Shown piece by piece: positions 42,389 to 52,007 of a stretch of 64,000 bases of DNA. Position numbers and translations under genes: made by a program. Within the stretch, counting starts at the first letter, position 1. Each line of letters starts with the position of its first letter. Origin of the DNA: Clostridiales bacterium UBA1763 (GTDB taxonomy: Bacteria; Bacillota; Clostridia; Oscillospirales; Oscillospiraceae). Below the pieces are notes generated by a model. The model was given only the letters and a program-made list of their open reading frames with translations. It had not been told where the DNA came from and ran no database searches. Location: the NCBI GenBank assembly GCA_002314685.1, contig DCHB01000080.1, positions 14,348 to 78,347 of the forward strand, read 5' to 3'.

Positions 42389-43324
42389 TTATGCCTTTCC
42401 GTCACAGCCGAGGACATCAACGAGCTTATGAGCGACCATGGACTTAATAGCGGCTCTTGCGGGCTTGAGATACTGTCTCGGGTCGAAGTGCTCGGGATGC
42501 TCATTGAAGTACTGACGGATAGTAGCGGTCATTGCAAGACGCAGGTCGGAGTCGATATTGATTTTGCAGACTGCCATAGATGCCGCCTTGCGAAGCTGAT
42601 CCTCGGGAACGCCGATAGCACCGGGCATATTGCCGCCGTTTTCGTTGATAAGCTTAACAAATTCCTGAGGAACGGAGGATGAGCCGTGAAGAACTATCGG
42701 GAAGCCGGGCAGACGCTTTTCAACATCCTCGAGAATATCAAAACGGAGCTTGGGGTCGGTGCCGGGCTTGAACTTGTATGCACCGTGTGATGTACCGATA
42801 GCTATTGCGAGGGAGTCACAGCCGGTCTTTTCAACAAATTCCTGAACGTCCTCGGGACGGGTGTAGGAGGAATCCTCTGCACTTACATTGACCTCGTCCT
42901 CTATACCTGCGAGTGTACCGAGCTCTGCTTCGACAACAACACCGTGGTCATGAGCATATTCAACAACCTTGCGGGTAATCTCAATATTTTCCTCAAAGGG
43001 CTTTGAGGATGCGTCTATCATAACGGATGTAAAACCGCCGTCTATGCATGATTTGCAGATATCGAAGCTGTCGCCGTGGTCGAGATGAAGTGCAATGGGA
43101 AGACCTGTCTCTGCAACTGCGGCTTCAACAAGCTTCATAAGGTAGGTGTGGTTTGCGTAGCTGCGAGCACCCTTTGAAACCTGAAGAATCAGCGGAGCGT
43201 TAAGCTCTGCGGCGGCCTCGGTGATACCCTGCACGATTTCCATGTTGTTAACATTGAATGCGCCGATAGCATATCCGCCCTTATAGGCCTTTTCAAACAT
43301 TTCCTTTGTAGTAACGAGTGGCAT
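42389..43324 (-). CDS. fba: Class II fructose-bisphosphate aldolase
   Basis: Zinc-dependent cleavage of fructose 1,6-bisphosphate in glycolysis. The 311-residue protein has YAIGAFNVNNMEIVQG, the zinc-binding HLDHGDSFD, VEAELGTLAGIED, GTSHGAYKF and the phosphate-binding IVLHGSSSVP. GGAGGTAATA precedes the ATG. It is divergent from the PPi-type phosphofructokinase gene, and their promoters overlap. Confidence 0.97.
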   Translation of the reverse strand: MPLVTTKEMFEKAYKGGYAIGAFNVNNMEIVQGITEAAAELNAPLILQVSKGARSYANHTYLMKLVEAAVAETGLPIALHLDHGDSFDICKSCIDGGFTSVMIDASSKPFEENIEITRKVVEYAHDHGVVVEAELGTLAGIEDEVNVSAEDSSYTRPEDVQEFVEKTGCDSLAIAIGTSHGAYKFKPGTDPKLRFDILEDVEKRLPGFPIVLHGSSSVPQEFVKLINENGGNMPGAIGVPEDQLRKAASMAVCKINIDSDLRLAMTATIRQYFNEHPEHFDPRQYLKPARAAIKSMVAHKLVDVLGCDGKA

Positions 43325-43384
43325 AATTATATTACCTCCGAATATAAAAAATAAAAAACTTAAAAAAATATGATTTACATATTT

Positions 43385-43413
43385 ATTATAAACCTAATTT
43401 GTGATATAATCAA
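43385..43413 (-). promoter_or_regulatory. Sigma-A promoter of fba
   Basis: Minus strand TTGATT, 17-bp spacer, TATAAT. Its -35 box shares bases with the -10 of the divergent gene. Confidence 0.8.
43402..43410 (+). promoter_or_regulatory. Extended -10 promoter of the phosphofructokinase gene
   Basis: TGATATAAT (TGn plus TATAAT) with a poor -35, about 32 bp before the TTG start. It overlaps the fba -35. Confidence 0.6.
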
Positions 43414-43441
43414 CAATCATATAAAGATGGAGGATATTTTT

Positions 43442-44725
43442 TTGGAGAACATTATTGATAAGCCCCTTGTAGGTGCGTGTATTTTCGGTCAGTCGGGCGG
43501 ACCTACCGCAGTTATTAACGCCAGCGCATACGGCGTAATCAAAACAGCTCTTGAGTCGGATGTTATTACCGATGTTTACGGTGCGGCACACGGTATTGTC
43601 GGTGTGCTTAACGATGAGCTGTACGATATGAGTGAGGAAGAGGATTACGAGCTCAAGCTGTTACTCAACACCCCGTCATCCGAGCTCGGCTCCTGCAGAT
43701 ACAAAATCGCAGACCCAGATGTTGATGATACAGATTATAAAAAAATCCTTGAGATTTTCAAAAAGTACGATGTACGCTATTTCTTCTATAACGGCGGCAA
43801 CGACTCCATGGATACCTGCAATAAAATCAGCCGTTATATGGAAAAGGTCGGCTATGAATGCCGCATAATGGGCGTACCCAAGACTATTGACAACGATCTT
43901 TTCGGCACAGACCACTGCCCCGGCTTCGGCAGTGCGGCAAAGTATATCGCAACCTCCTGCATGGAGGTTGACAAGGATACCGATGTTTACGATACTCAGA
44001 TGGTCACAGTAGTTGAAATTATGGGCAGACACGCAGGCTGGCTTACCGCAAGTGCTGCACTCGCCACCGAATACGGTCACGGCTGCGGACCTGACCTCAT
44101 CTATCTCCCTGAGAGAGATTTTGACCTTGATCGTTTCGCTGAGGATGTTAGCAAAATCCTTAAGCAGAAGAACAATGTGCTTATTGCAGTTTCCGAAGGA
44201 CTTCATTATGCTGACGGCACCTTCGTTTCCGAGGCAAAAACCTCAGGTACTGACGGCTTCGGTCATGCACAGCTCGGCGGTCTTGCAGCAAGACTCGCAA
44301 GCTATTTGAAGGAAACTCTAAATGTTAAGAAAACACGCGGTGTTGAGCTGAGCCTGCTCCAGCGCTGTGCTTCGCATATTGCATCTGCTGTTGATGTTCA
44401 GGAGGCGTTTAATGTCGGCAAGGCGGCAGTTGAAGCCGCGGTTGCAGGCGAAACGGGCAAAATGGTTGCTCTTGAGCGCGATGATGATAACGGTACATAC
44501 TCCTGCCATACCACTCTGCTCTCTCTCAGCAGTGTTGCCAACTACGAGAAGAAGGTTCCGCTTGAATGGATAACCGAGGACGGCAATTATGTTACATCCG
44601 AGTTTATTAACTATGTTCTTCCCCTCATTCAGGGCGAGCCGAAGCTTCCCAAGGAGAATTCACTCCCCCGCTTCGCAAGACTTAAAAAGGTCAAGGCAAA
44701 GCCCAAAGAAAAGGTTTGTATATAA
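43442..44725 (+). CDS. pfp: 6-phosphofructokinase, predicted pyrophosphate-dependent
   Basis: Phosphorylates fructose 6-phosphate. The 427-residue protein has FGQSGGPTAVINAS, FFYNGGNDSMDT (118-125) and GVPKTIDNDL (146-153). The Asp after GGN and the Lys in PKTIDND are the residues that separate PPi-dependent from ATP-dependent enzymes (Gly-104 and Gly-124 in E. coli PfkA), so PPi use and a reversible reaction are predicted. EIMGRHAGWLTASAAL is the substrate site. The TTG start is preferred because GGAGG ends 8 bp upstream; the ATG at 43427 would contain that site. Divergent from fba, the next step of glycolysis. Confidence 0.88.
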   Translation: MENIIDKPLVGACIFGQSGGPTAVINASAYGVIKTALESDVITDVYGAAHGIVGVLNDELYDMSEEEDYELKLLLNTPSSELGSCRYKIADPDVDDTDYKKILEIFKKYDVRYFFYNGGNDSMDTCNKISRYMEKVGYECRIMGVPKTIDNDLFGTDHCPGFGSAAKYIATSCMEVDKDTDVYDTQMVTVVEIMGRHAGWLTASAALATEYGHGCGPDLIYLPERDFDLDRFAEDVSKILKQKNNVLIAVSEGLHYADGTFVSEAKTSGTDGFGHAQLGGLAARLASYLKETLNVKKTRGVELSLLQRCASHIASAVDVQEAFNVGKAAVEAAVAGETGKMVALERDDDNGTYSCHTTLLSLSSVANYEKKVPLEWITEDGNYVTSEFINYVLPLIQGEPKLPKENSLPRFARLKKVKAKPKEKVCI

Positions 44726-44731
44726 AAGCTT

Positions 44732-44766
44732 TCTCCCCTTAGCTTTATGCTAAGGGGAGATTTTTT
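44732..44766. terminator. Bidirectional terminator between pfp and cotJC
   Basis: A 12-bp perfect stem TCTCCCCTTAGC/GCTAAGGGGAGA, TTTAT loop, T6. The T run overlaps the cotJC stop codon. Confidence 0.92.
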
Positions 44767-45358
44767 AATCAAACGATGGGTTTACGGCATAGAAATTTTT
44801 GCTGTCTAACTTTTCAAGAGTGTTTCTGAGTCCTTCTCCGAAGCGCTGATAATGCACCACTTCCCTCTCTCTGAGGAATTTGATTACATTATTTACATCG
44901 GGGTCATCGGATAAACGCAGAATATTGTCGTAGGTTGAACGAGCCTTTTGCTCTGCCGCCATATTTTCGTGTAAATCGGTAATGACGTCGCCCTTAACCT
45001 GCATTGTAGCCGCAGTCCACGGAGTGCCCGAAGCAAATTGCGGGAATACTCCCGCTGTATGGTCAACGAAATATGCCTCGTAGCCTGCTTTTTTTATCTC
45101 CTCGGGTGTCATATTACGTGTCAGCTGATACACGATAGTACCGACCATTTCGAGATGTCCCAATTCCTCGGTGCCTATATCGGTCAACAGTCCCTTCAAC
45201 TCGGGATACGGCATGGTATAACGCTGACTGAGATATCTTAAGGATGCACCCAATTCACCGTCGGGACCGCCGTACTGACTTATAATAAACTTTGCGAGAG
45301 CGGGATTCGGGTTTTTGATTTTAACGGGATATTGAAGCTTTTTTTCATATACAAACAT
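44765..45358 (-). CDS. cotJC: Spore coat protein CotJC, manganese catalase family
   Basis: A 197-residue protein of the Mn-catalase family found in the spore coat. It starts FVYEKKLQYPVKIKNPNP, contains QYGGPDGELGASLRYLSQRY, LTDIGTEELGHLEM (metal-binding Glu and His), HENMAAEQKAR and FLREREVVHYQRFGEGL (second Glu/His set), which gives the ferritin-like four-helix di-manganese site. GGAGGGC precedes the ATG. It follows the cotJA/B fusion by 2 bp. Confidence 0.95.
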   Translation of the reverse strand: MFVYEKKLQYPVKIKNPNPALAKFIISQYGGPDGELGASLRYLSQRYTMPYPELKGLLTDIGTEELGHLEMVGTIVYQLTRNMTPEEIKKAGYEAYFVDHTAGVFPQFASGTPWTAATMQVKGDVITDLHENMAAEQKARSTYDNILRLSDDPDVNNVIKFLREREVVHYQRFGEGLRNTLEKLDSKNFYAVNPSFD

Positions 45359-45360
45359 AT

Positions 45361-45798
45361 TCAGCCCTCCGATTTTGCGTCATAATCCCATGGCCAAGGA
45401 TTTTTAAGCCATGTAAAGCTATTTGATTTCAATAAATCGGCTTTATTCAAAGGACCGTAGAGCTTGACATATTTCTCATTTGCGGTTTGAGCAAGCTGTA
45501 ATATGCTTTTAAGCATATCAAAAGCCTCACTGTCATCTGAATGGGTATCAAGATACAGTACAAGCTCGTGAGCAACAAAATCGAGTGCCATTAGCTCGCC
45601 TAAGGGTGTTCCCGTGAGGTCTCCCGTGTTTATCATATTCATAAAAGGCAAATCAAGGCCGGGGAAAAGTGTGCCCTTAGACAGTGCCTGCGAGCTGTTG
45701 TAGTAGGGCTTTACTGAGTCCTGCATTGGAACATACGCCATTGCAAGCGGAGCACATTCGGGCAATTTGCCGTTTTTATAATCGCAATTATTATCCAA
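45361..45798 (-). CDS. CotJA-CotJB fused spore coat protein
   Basis: A 145-residue protein that joins two coat proteins usually made from separate genes. Residues ~14-55 are CotJA-like (PLAMAYVPMQDSVKPYY, ALSKGTLFPGLDLPFMN); residues ~65-140 are CotJB-like (LGELMALDFVAHELVLYLDTH, KLYGPLNKADLL, NPWPWDYD). The join lies in NTGDLTGTP with no stop or frame change. The start is TTG after AGGAGG with about 8-bp spacing. It forms an operon with cotJC; a CATATAAT box upstream could be a sigma-E -10. Confidence 0.85.
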   Translation of the reverse strand: MDNNCDYKNGKLPECAPLAMAYVPMQDSVKPYYNSSQALSKGTLFPGLDLPFMNMINTGDLTGTPLGELMALDFVAHELVLYLDTHSDDSEAFDMLKSILQLAQTANEKYVKLYGPLNKADLLKSNSFTWLKNPWPWDYDAKSEG

Positions 45799-45821
45799 TT
45801 AAGCATCCTCCTTTACGCTTC

Positions 45822-45829
45822 ATTATATG
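45822..45829 (-). promoter_or_regulatory. Possible sigma-E -10 box of the cotJ operon
   Basis: Minus strand CATATAAT, one mismatch to CATACAMT, 24 bp before the TTG start. The -35 (GCACTCT with 13-bp spacing) is weak. Confidence 0.4.
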
Positions 45830-45840
45830 AAAAATGCGCA

Positions 45841-45875
45841 AAAGAGTGCCCCCTCTGCTTTTTTGCAGAAGGGGC
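45841..45875 (-). terminator. Terminator after ligA
   Basis: Minus strand stem GCCCCTTCTGC/GCAGAGGGGGC (one G-U-type pair), A6 loop, then ACTCTTTT. Confidence 0.75.
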
Positions 45876-45880
45876 AAAGC

Positions 45881-47860
<1,980 letters not shown>

Positions 47861-48520
47861 TCAGTTCTCCATACTTAAATATGTTTGCGGTACATTCCCG
47901 ACGATTACAGTATCTGCTACAATTACTTCTGTAATAGTTGTAGCGGATTCAGTTCCCCATGGGACAAGCACGTCAACATCTATTGTTACCTCAAGCACAA
48001 GCTGATATTTAGCTTGATTTATCCCGCAGGAGGAAATGTTGTTTTCAAAATCAACTCTCGACGATGTCAGCATAATAATATCTATAGGGACATCAGGACC
48101 TTTTCCCATAAGAAGATTTAAGCCGCTAAGATTACCGAGAGGTACGCTAACCTTGAGTGTTCTGTTATCCGTAGATGAAATTACGGAGTTTAGTATTTCA
48201 GCCGACAGCGTGTTTATATGCGCCATATTACCTGAAATTGCAGAAATATCGCCGTTTTCATTCTTTTCAAAGCTGACGAAGTAATCAAGGTCGTATTCCC
48301 CGTTGCCTATAACGCTGTTAATTGAATCATTAACGGTTTTTGTTACTGAGTCAACGGCATCGGAAACGGCAATTTTTGTCGATAATTCCTTTAGGAATAA
48401 GCTTATTGATACAACAATACAAATGATGCTTATAGCTACAGTCACATAGATAAAGCGCTTTTTCCTTGCATTATCAGTGCTTTTTACATTCCTTCGTCGT
48501 CTTGTGCGATAATAATACAT
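47861..48520 (-). CDS. yunB: Sporulation protein YunB
   Basis: A 219-residue protein with a basic N-terminus (YYRTRRRRNVKS), one membrane anchor (FIYVTVAISIICIVVSISLFL) and an external domain with VSFEKNENGDISAISGN, VPLGNLSGLNLLMGKGP and ITEVIVADTVIVGNVPQTYL, which are typical of YunB. In Bacillus it is a sigma-E gene needed for full sporulation; the molecular role is unknown. GGGTGAGC precedes the ATG. It is followed closely by ligA, an unusual pairing of sporulation and replication genes. Confidence 0.88.
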   Translation of the reverse strand: MYYYRTRRRRNVKSTDNARKKRFIYVTVAISIICIVVSISLFLKELSTKIAVSDAVDSVTKTVNDSINSVIGNGEYDLDYFVSFEKNENGDISAISGNMAHINTLSAEILNSVISSTDNRTLKVSVPLGNLSGLNLLMGKGPDVPIDIIMLTSSRVDFENNISSCGINQAKYQLVLEVTIDVDVLVPWGTESATTITEVIVADTVIVGNVPQTYLSMEN

Positions 48521-48535
48521 AAGCTCACCCTATGT

Positions 48536-48543
48536 ATTATATG
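48536..48543 (-). promoter_or_regulatory. Possible sigma-E -10 box of yunB
   Basis: Minus strand CATATAAT, identical to the box before the cotJ operon, 15 bp before the ATG. The -35 is weak and lies in the upstream gene. Confidence 0.3.
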
Positions 48544-48550
48544 AGAAAAA

Positions 48551-49798
48551 TCAGTCCAGCATTTCATTTACAGCCATCATTATTCCGAGCTTACCCGATT
48601 CATAGGTTATCCCGCCCTGCATATATGCAATATACGGCTCCTTCATGGGCCCGTCGGCTGAAAGCTCGATTGATGAGCCCTGCACAAAGGCTCCTGCCGC
48701 CATTATTACGGGGCAGTTATATCCCGGCATCTGCCAAGGCTCGGGAGTAACATAAGAGTCCACGGGGGCACCTGCCTGTATGCCCTTGCAAAACTTTTTC
48801 ATATTATCCGCAGTGTTAAGTGTAATCATCTGAATAATATCGTTTCTCTGCTCAGTGACGGAGGGCGAGGTAATAAAACCTATTTTATTCATCATAGCTG
48901 AGCAGAAAACAGCGGTTTTAACGGCTTGAGCAACAACGTGAGGAGCGACGAATAAGCCTTGGAAAAGCAGTCTGTTGTTCCCGAGCGTTGAGCCGCATTC
49001 TCCGCCAATTCCGGGCGTAGTAAGTCTCATTGCCGCTTTGTCAACAAGCTCTGCCCTGCCCGCGATGTAGCCGCCCGTAGGGGCAATTCCGCCGCCCGGG
49101 TTTTTTATCAGTGAGCCCGCAATGAGGTCAGCACCGTATTCGGTAGGCTCGTGTTCACCCGTAAATTCACCGTAGCAGTTATCAACCATTACGTTTACTG
49201 AAGGATTAACCTGTTTAACAGCCGTGCAAATTTCGCCTATTTCCTCTGCTGACAGCGCTCTTCTTTCTCCATAACCTCTTGAACGCTGAATTAAGACGGC
49301 GGCAACAGTGCTGTCTGCGCAGGCGGATTTTATTGCATCAATATCGGGATTACCGTTTTTCAAATCAACCTGTGCGTAGTTAATGCCGTAAAACTTCAGT
49401 GAGCCGTGACAATCGCCCTCGATACCTATTGCATTACGCAGGGTATCATACGGAAGACCCGTTACGGACAGCAATGTGTCGCCGGGCTTGAGCATTGAAA
49501 ACAGAGCGCAGGACAGCGCGTGTGTGCCGTTTACAAAACCGATGCGCACCAATGCCTTTTCCGTGCAGAAAACCTGCGCATAGACTTTATCAAGCGTTTC
49601 TCTTCCGAGGTCGTCGTAGCCGTAGCCGCTTGTACCCGCAAAGCAAGCCTCGGACACCTTGTTGTCCTGAAATGCCTGCATAACCTTCATTGTGTTAAAC
49701 TCGGCAATGCGGTCAATATTCTCGAAAAGCGGCTTTATTTCATTTTCGGCCTCACGGGCAAGAGTGAAAACCTGAGGCTTAATATCTGTAATTTTCAT
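48551..49798 (-). CDS. Methionine gamma-lyase family protein (aluminium-resistance-like, YnbB)
   Basis: A 415-residue PLP-dependent fold-type I protein of the YnbB family. Visible are EACFAGTSGYGYDDLGRETLDKVYA, GTHALSCALFSML, VDNCYGEF (PLP-binding Asp) and the lysine in GSLIKNPGGGIAPTGGYIAG. Family members are annotated as methionine gamma-lyase or aluminium-resistance proteins; the real reaction is uncertain. The start is 2 bp after murD, so both are probably on one transcript. Confidence 0.88.
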   Translation of the reverse strand: MKITDIKPQVFTLAREAENEIKPLFENIDRIAEFNTMKVMQAFQDNKVSEACFAGTSGYGYDDLGRETLDKVYAQVFCTEKALVRIGFVNGTHALSCALFSMLKPGDTLLSVTGLPYDTLRNAIGIEGDCHGSLKFYGINYAQVDLKNGNPDIDAIKSACADSTVAAVLIQRSRGYGERRALSAEEIGEICTAVKQVNPSVNVMVDNCYGEFTGEHEPTEYGADLIAGSLIKNPGGGIAPTGGYIAGRAELVDKAAMRLTTPGIGGECGSTLGNNRLLFQGLFVAPHVVAQAVKTAVFCSAMMNKIGFITSPSVTEQRNDIIQMITLNTADNMKKFCKGIQAGAPVDSYVTPEPWQMPGYNCPVIMAAGAFVQGSSIELSADGPMKEPYIAYMQGGITYESGKLGIMMAVNEMLD

Positions 49799-49799
49799 C

Positions 49800-51176
49800 T
49801 TACAGCTCCATTACAATCTGCTTAAAATATCTGCCGCGCTCTGCAAAATTCTTGAACTTATCAAATGCGGCACACGCAGGAGAAAGCAATACAATATCGC
49901 CCTTTTCAGCCGAAGCCGAGGCTGACAACACTGCCTGCTTAAAGTCATCAATAACGAAAACCTTGAAGTCGTCTGTGTAGTATTTTGAAGCTTTTACAGC
50001 CTGCAAAATCTTCTCCGAGGTTGAACCCGTGAGATACAGTGACTTTGCATACAAACAAATCTCGTCACCGAGCTCGTCAAAGGGAATATGCTTATCATAG
50101 CCGCCTGCAATTAAAATTGGCTTTGTCTTAAGTGCATGAAGCCCTGCGGCTGTTCTTGTCGGGCTTGTGCCTATAGAGTCGTTTATATATATAACTCCGT
50201 CTTTTTCCCTTACACGCTCCAGTCTGTGTTCAACGCCGTTAAATTCCTTCGCAACCTTAACACATACGGCATCGTCAACGAGCCCTTCAGTTGCAGCAAA
50301 TGCCGCCATGTAGTTTTCAAGATTGTGAGTACCGGGAAGCTTAATGTCATCGGAGGACATTATTTTGCTTGCCTTGCCGTTATTTACGCGATAAATCTCG
50401 CCGTTATCGCAATAAAGACCGTTTAACGGAGCTTTTACTCTGCTGAAATAAGCAATGCTTGATTTGGCTTTCTCGGCATAATATTCCGAAAATTCGTTTT
50501 CGCTGTTGAGAACGAGCCTGTTATCGCTGTCCTGAGCGAGGAAAATGAAGCTTTTTGCGTCAATATAATCCTGATAATCCTTGTGCTTATCAAGGTGATT
50601 GGGCGATACATTAGTAATAACCGCAACATCGGGCTTGCAGCTCATGCTGTGAAGCTGGAAGGAACTAAGCTCCAGAACAGCGACATCACTCTTACTCATA
50701 CCGTCAACCGAGCACAAAAGCGGATTGCCGATATTGCCGCCGAGATGCACAGTATAGCCCTGCGCCTTAAGAAGCTCCGAAATTATTGTTGTGGTCGTTG
50801 TTTTGCCGTCACTGCCTGTTATTGCAACAATTTTGCAGGGACAAAGCTCAAAGAAAACCTCCATTTCAGAGGTGACTATGCCTCCCCTATCACTTACCGC
50901 GGTAAGGTGCGGGTCAAAGGGCATAAGTCCCGGAGTGCGGAAAACAATATCAAAATCAAGGTGCTCAAGATAGTCATCGCCGAGCATGAATTTTGCGCCG
51001 AGCTCAGAGAGTATGCCATAATCCTCACCCAACTGCTCTGCTGTACGCTTATCGCAGGCGGTTACATCACAGCCGCAGGAAAGCAGCTTTTCAATAAGCG
51101 GCTTATTACTGACGCCGATGCCGATTACGGCAATTTTTTTGTCTTTAACAGAGTTAATATATTCATTAAAAGTCAT
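49800..51176 (-). CDS. murD: UDP-N-acetylmuramoylalanine--D-glutamate ligase
   Basis: Adds D-glutamate to UDP-MurNAc-L-Ala in peptidoglycan synthesis. The 458-residue protein has KIAVIGIGVSNKPLIEKL (Rossmann-like N-terminus), the ATP loop ITGSDGKTTTTTI, NVSPNHLDKHKDYQDYIDAK and NGVEHRLERV followed by INDSIGTSPTRT. ATG 51176 has GGAGGATT upstream; the longer frame to 51230 is not conserved. It is not in the usual dcw cluster. Confidence 0.95.
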   Translation of the reverse strand: MTFNEYINSVKDKKIAVIGIGVSNKPLIEKLLSCGCDVTACDKRTAEQLGEDYGILSELGAKFMLGDDYLEHLDFDIVFRTPGLMPFDPHLTAVSDRGGIVTSEMEVFFELCPCKIVAITGSDGKTTTTTIISELLKAQGYTVHLGGNIGNPLLCSVDGMSKSDVAVLELSSFQLHSMSCKPDVAVITNVSPNHLDKHKDYQDYIDAKSFIFLAQDSDNRLVLNSENEFSEYYAEKAKSSIAYFSRVKAPLNGLYCDNGEIYRVNNGKASKIMSSDDIKLPGTHNLENYMAAFAATEGLVDDAVCVKVAKEFNGVEHRLERVREKDGVIYINDSIGTSPTRTAAGLHALKTKPILIAGGYDKHIPFDELGDEICLYAKSLYLTGSTSEKILQAVKASKYYTDDFKVFVIDDFKQAVLSASASAEKGDIVLLSPACAAFDKFKNFAERGRYFKQIVMEL

Positions 51177-51240
51177 AAGAATAATCCTCCAAATCTTTAT
51201 TATTATATAGCTTAACGAGCATAAAAACAAGAATTTTCTA

Positions 51241-51269
51241 TTGACTTAATAAGCCTTGATGTATAAAAT
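51241..51269 (+). promoter_or_regulatory. Sigma-A promoter of rnpB
   Basis: TTGACT, 17-bp spacer, TAAAAT; expected RNA start near 51276. Confidence 0.8.
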
Positions 51270-51275
51270 AACAAT

Positions 51276-51617
51276 TCGAGTGGGGCGAACGACCGCGGGC
51301 AGATTTCGAAAGGAACTGCGTGAGGAAAGTCCGGGCTCCATAGGGCAAGGATAACGGGTAACGCCCGCCAGGGGTGACCCTCGGACAAGTGCAACAGAAA
51401 TATACCGCCGAGTTTCTCGGTAAGGGTGGAAAAGTGAGGTAAGAGCTCACTCGTCGGCCGGAGACGGTTCGGCGCTGTAAACTCTATCCGGAGCAACGCC
51501 GTGGGAGAACAATAGATTGGCCCGATCGTTCTCAGGAGGCGGCTGAAGCCTGTCGGCAACGGCAGGATTAGATAGATGGTCGTTTAAGACAGAACCCGGC
51601 TTATAGACCCACTCATA
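51276..51617 (+). ncRNA. rnpB: RNase P RNA, bacterial type A
   Basis: The catalytic RNA that trims the 5' ends of pre-tRNAs. Conserved core segments are GAGGAAAGTCCGGGCTC near the 5' end, ACAGAAA in the middle, and AGATGGTCG followed by ACAGAACCCGGCTTAT near the 3' end. The terminal P1 helix forms between GAGTGGG (51279-51285) and CCCACTC (51608-51614). About 340 nt is a normal length. It has its own promoter and a terminator. Confidence 0.96.
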
Positions 51618-51620
51618 ATA

Positions 51621-51665
51621 ACAAAACCGCCATGTGACTTAATAGTCCAAGGCGGTTTTGTTTTG
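51621..51665. terminator. Terminator between rnpB and the convergent arsC-like gene
   Basis: A 10-bp stem CAAAACCGCC/GGCGGTTTTG with an about 19-nt loop containing a partial inner stem, then TTTTG. It can serve both directions. Confidence 0.85.
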
Positions 51666-51670
51666 TCAGC

Positions 51671-52003
51671 CTATTCCCATTTTGCCCAGACATCGGGACA
51701 GTAACCGACGGTTGCCTGCTTGCCGTTTCTGACGACAGGGGTTTTAATAAGCCACGGACACTCAAACAGCTTTTCGAGCTTTGCATCGTTAGTTGCAAGA
51801 TAAGCAATCATGGGATAATCAACATCAACCGTGTTTATGAGATTATCAAGTCCGACAGCGTTTTTGACGCTGTTGAGTTCTCCCCTGCTCATACCGTATC
51901 TGTCAATATCTATAAACTGAAATTTAATGCGGCGCTCCTTGTAATAACGCTCCGCTTTTTTAGTGTCAAAGCATTTTGACCTGCCGAAAATTTGTATATT
52001 CAC
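51671..52003 (-). CDS. ArsC/Spx-family thioredoxin-fold protein
   Basis: A 110-residue ArsC-family protein. It has one N-terminal cysteine in FGRSKCFDTKKAERYY, which is C11, and KTPVVRNGKQATVGY near the end, with the cis-proline of the thioredoxin fold. It lacks a CxxC pair, so it is close to the YffB/Spx-like group. Arsenate reduction is not shown: no ars genes are nearby and the Arg triad of true ArsC is not evident. The start is GTG. It follows rnjA by 4 bp. Confidence 0.85.
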   Translation of the reverse strand: MNIQIFGRSKCFDTKKAERYYKERRIKFQFIDIDRYGMSRGELNSVKNAVGLDNLINTVDVDYPMIAYLATNDAKLEKLFECPWLIKTPVVRNGKQATVGYCPDVWAKWE

Positions 52004-52007
52004 AGCA

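Noticed and set aside
51212..51559. Open frames across the RNase P RNA gene
   Set aside because: The region is fully explained by conserved rnpB structure with its own promoter and terminator.
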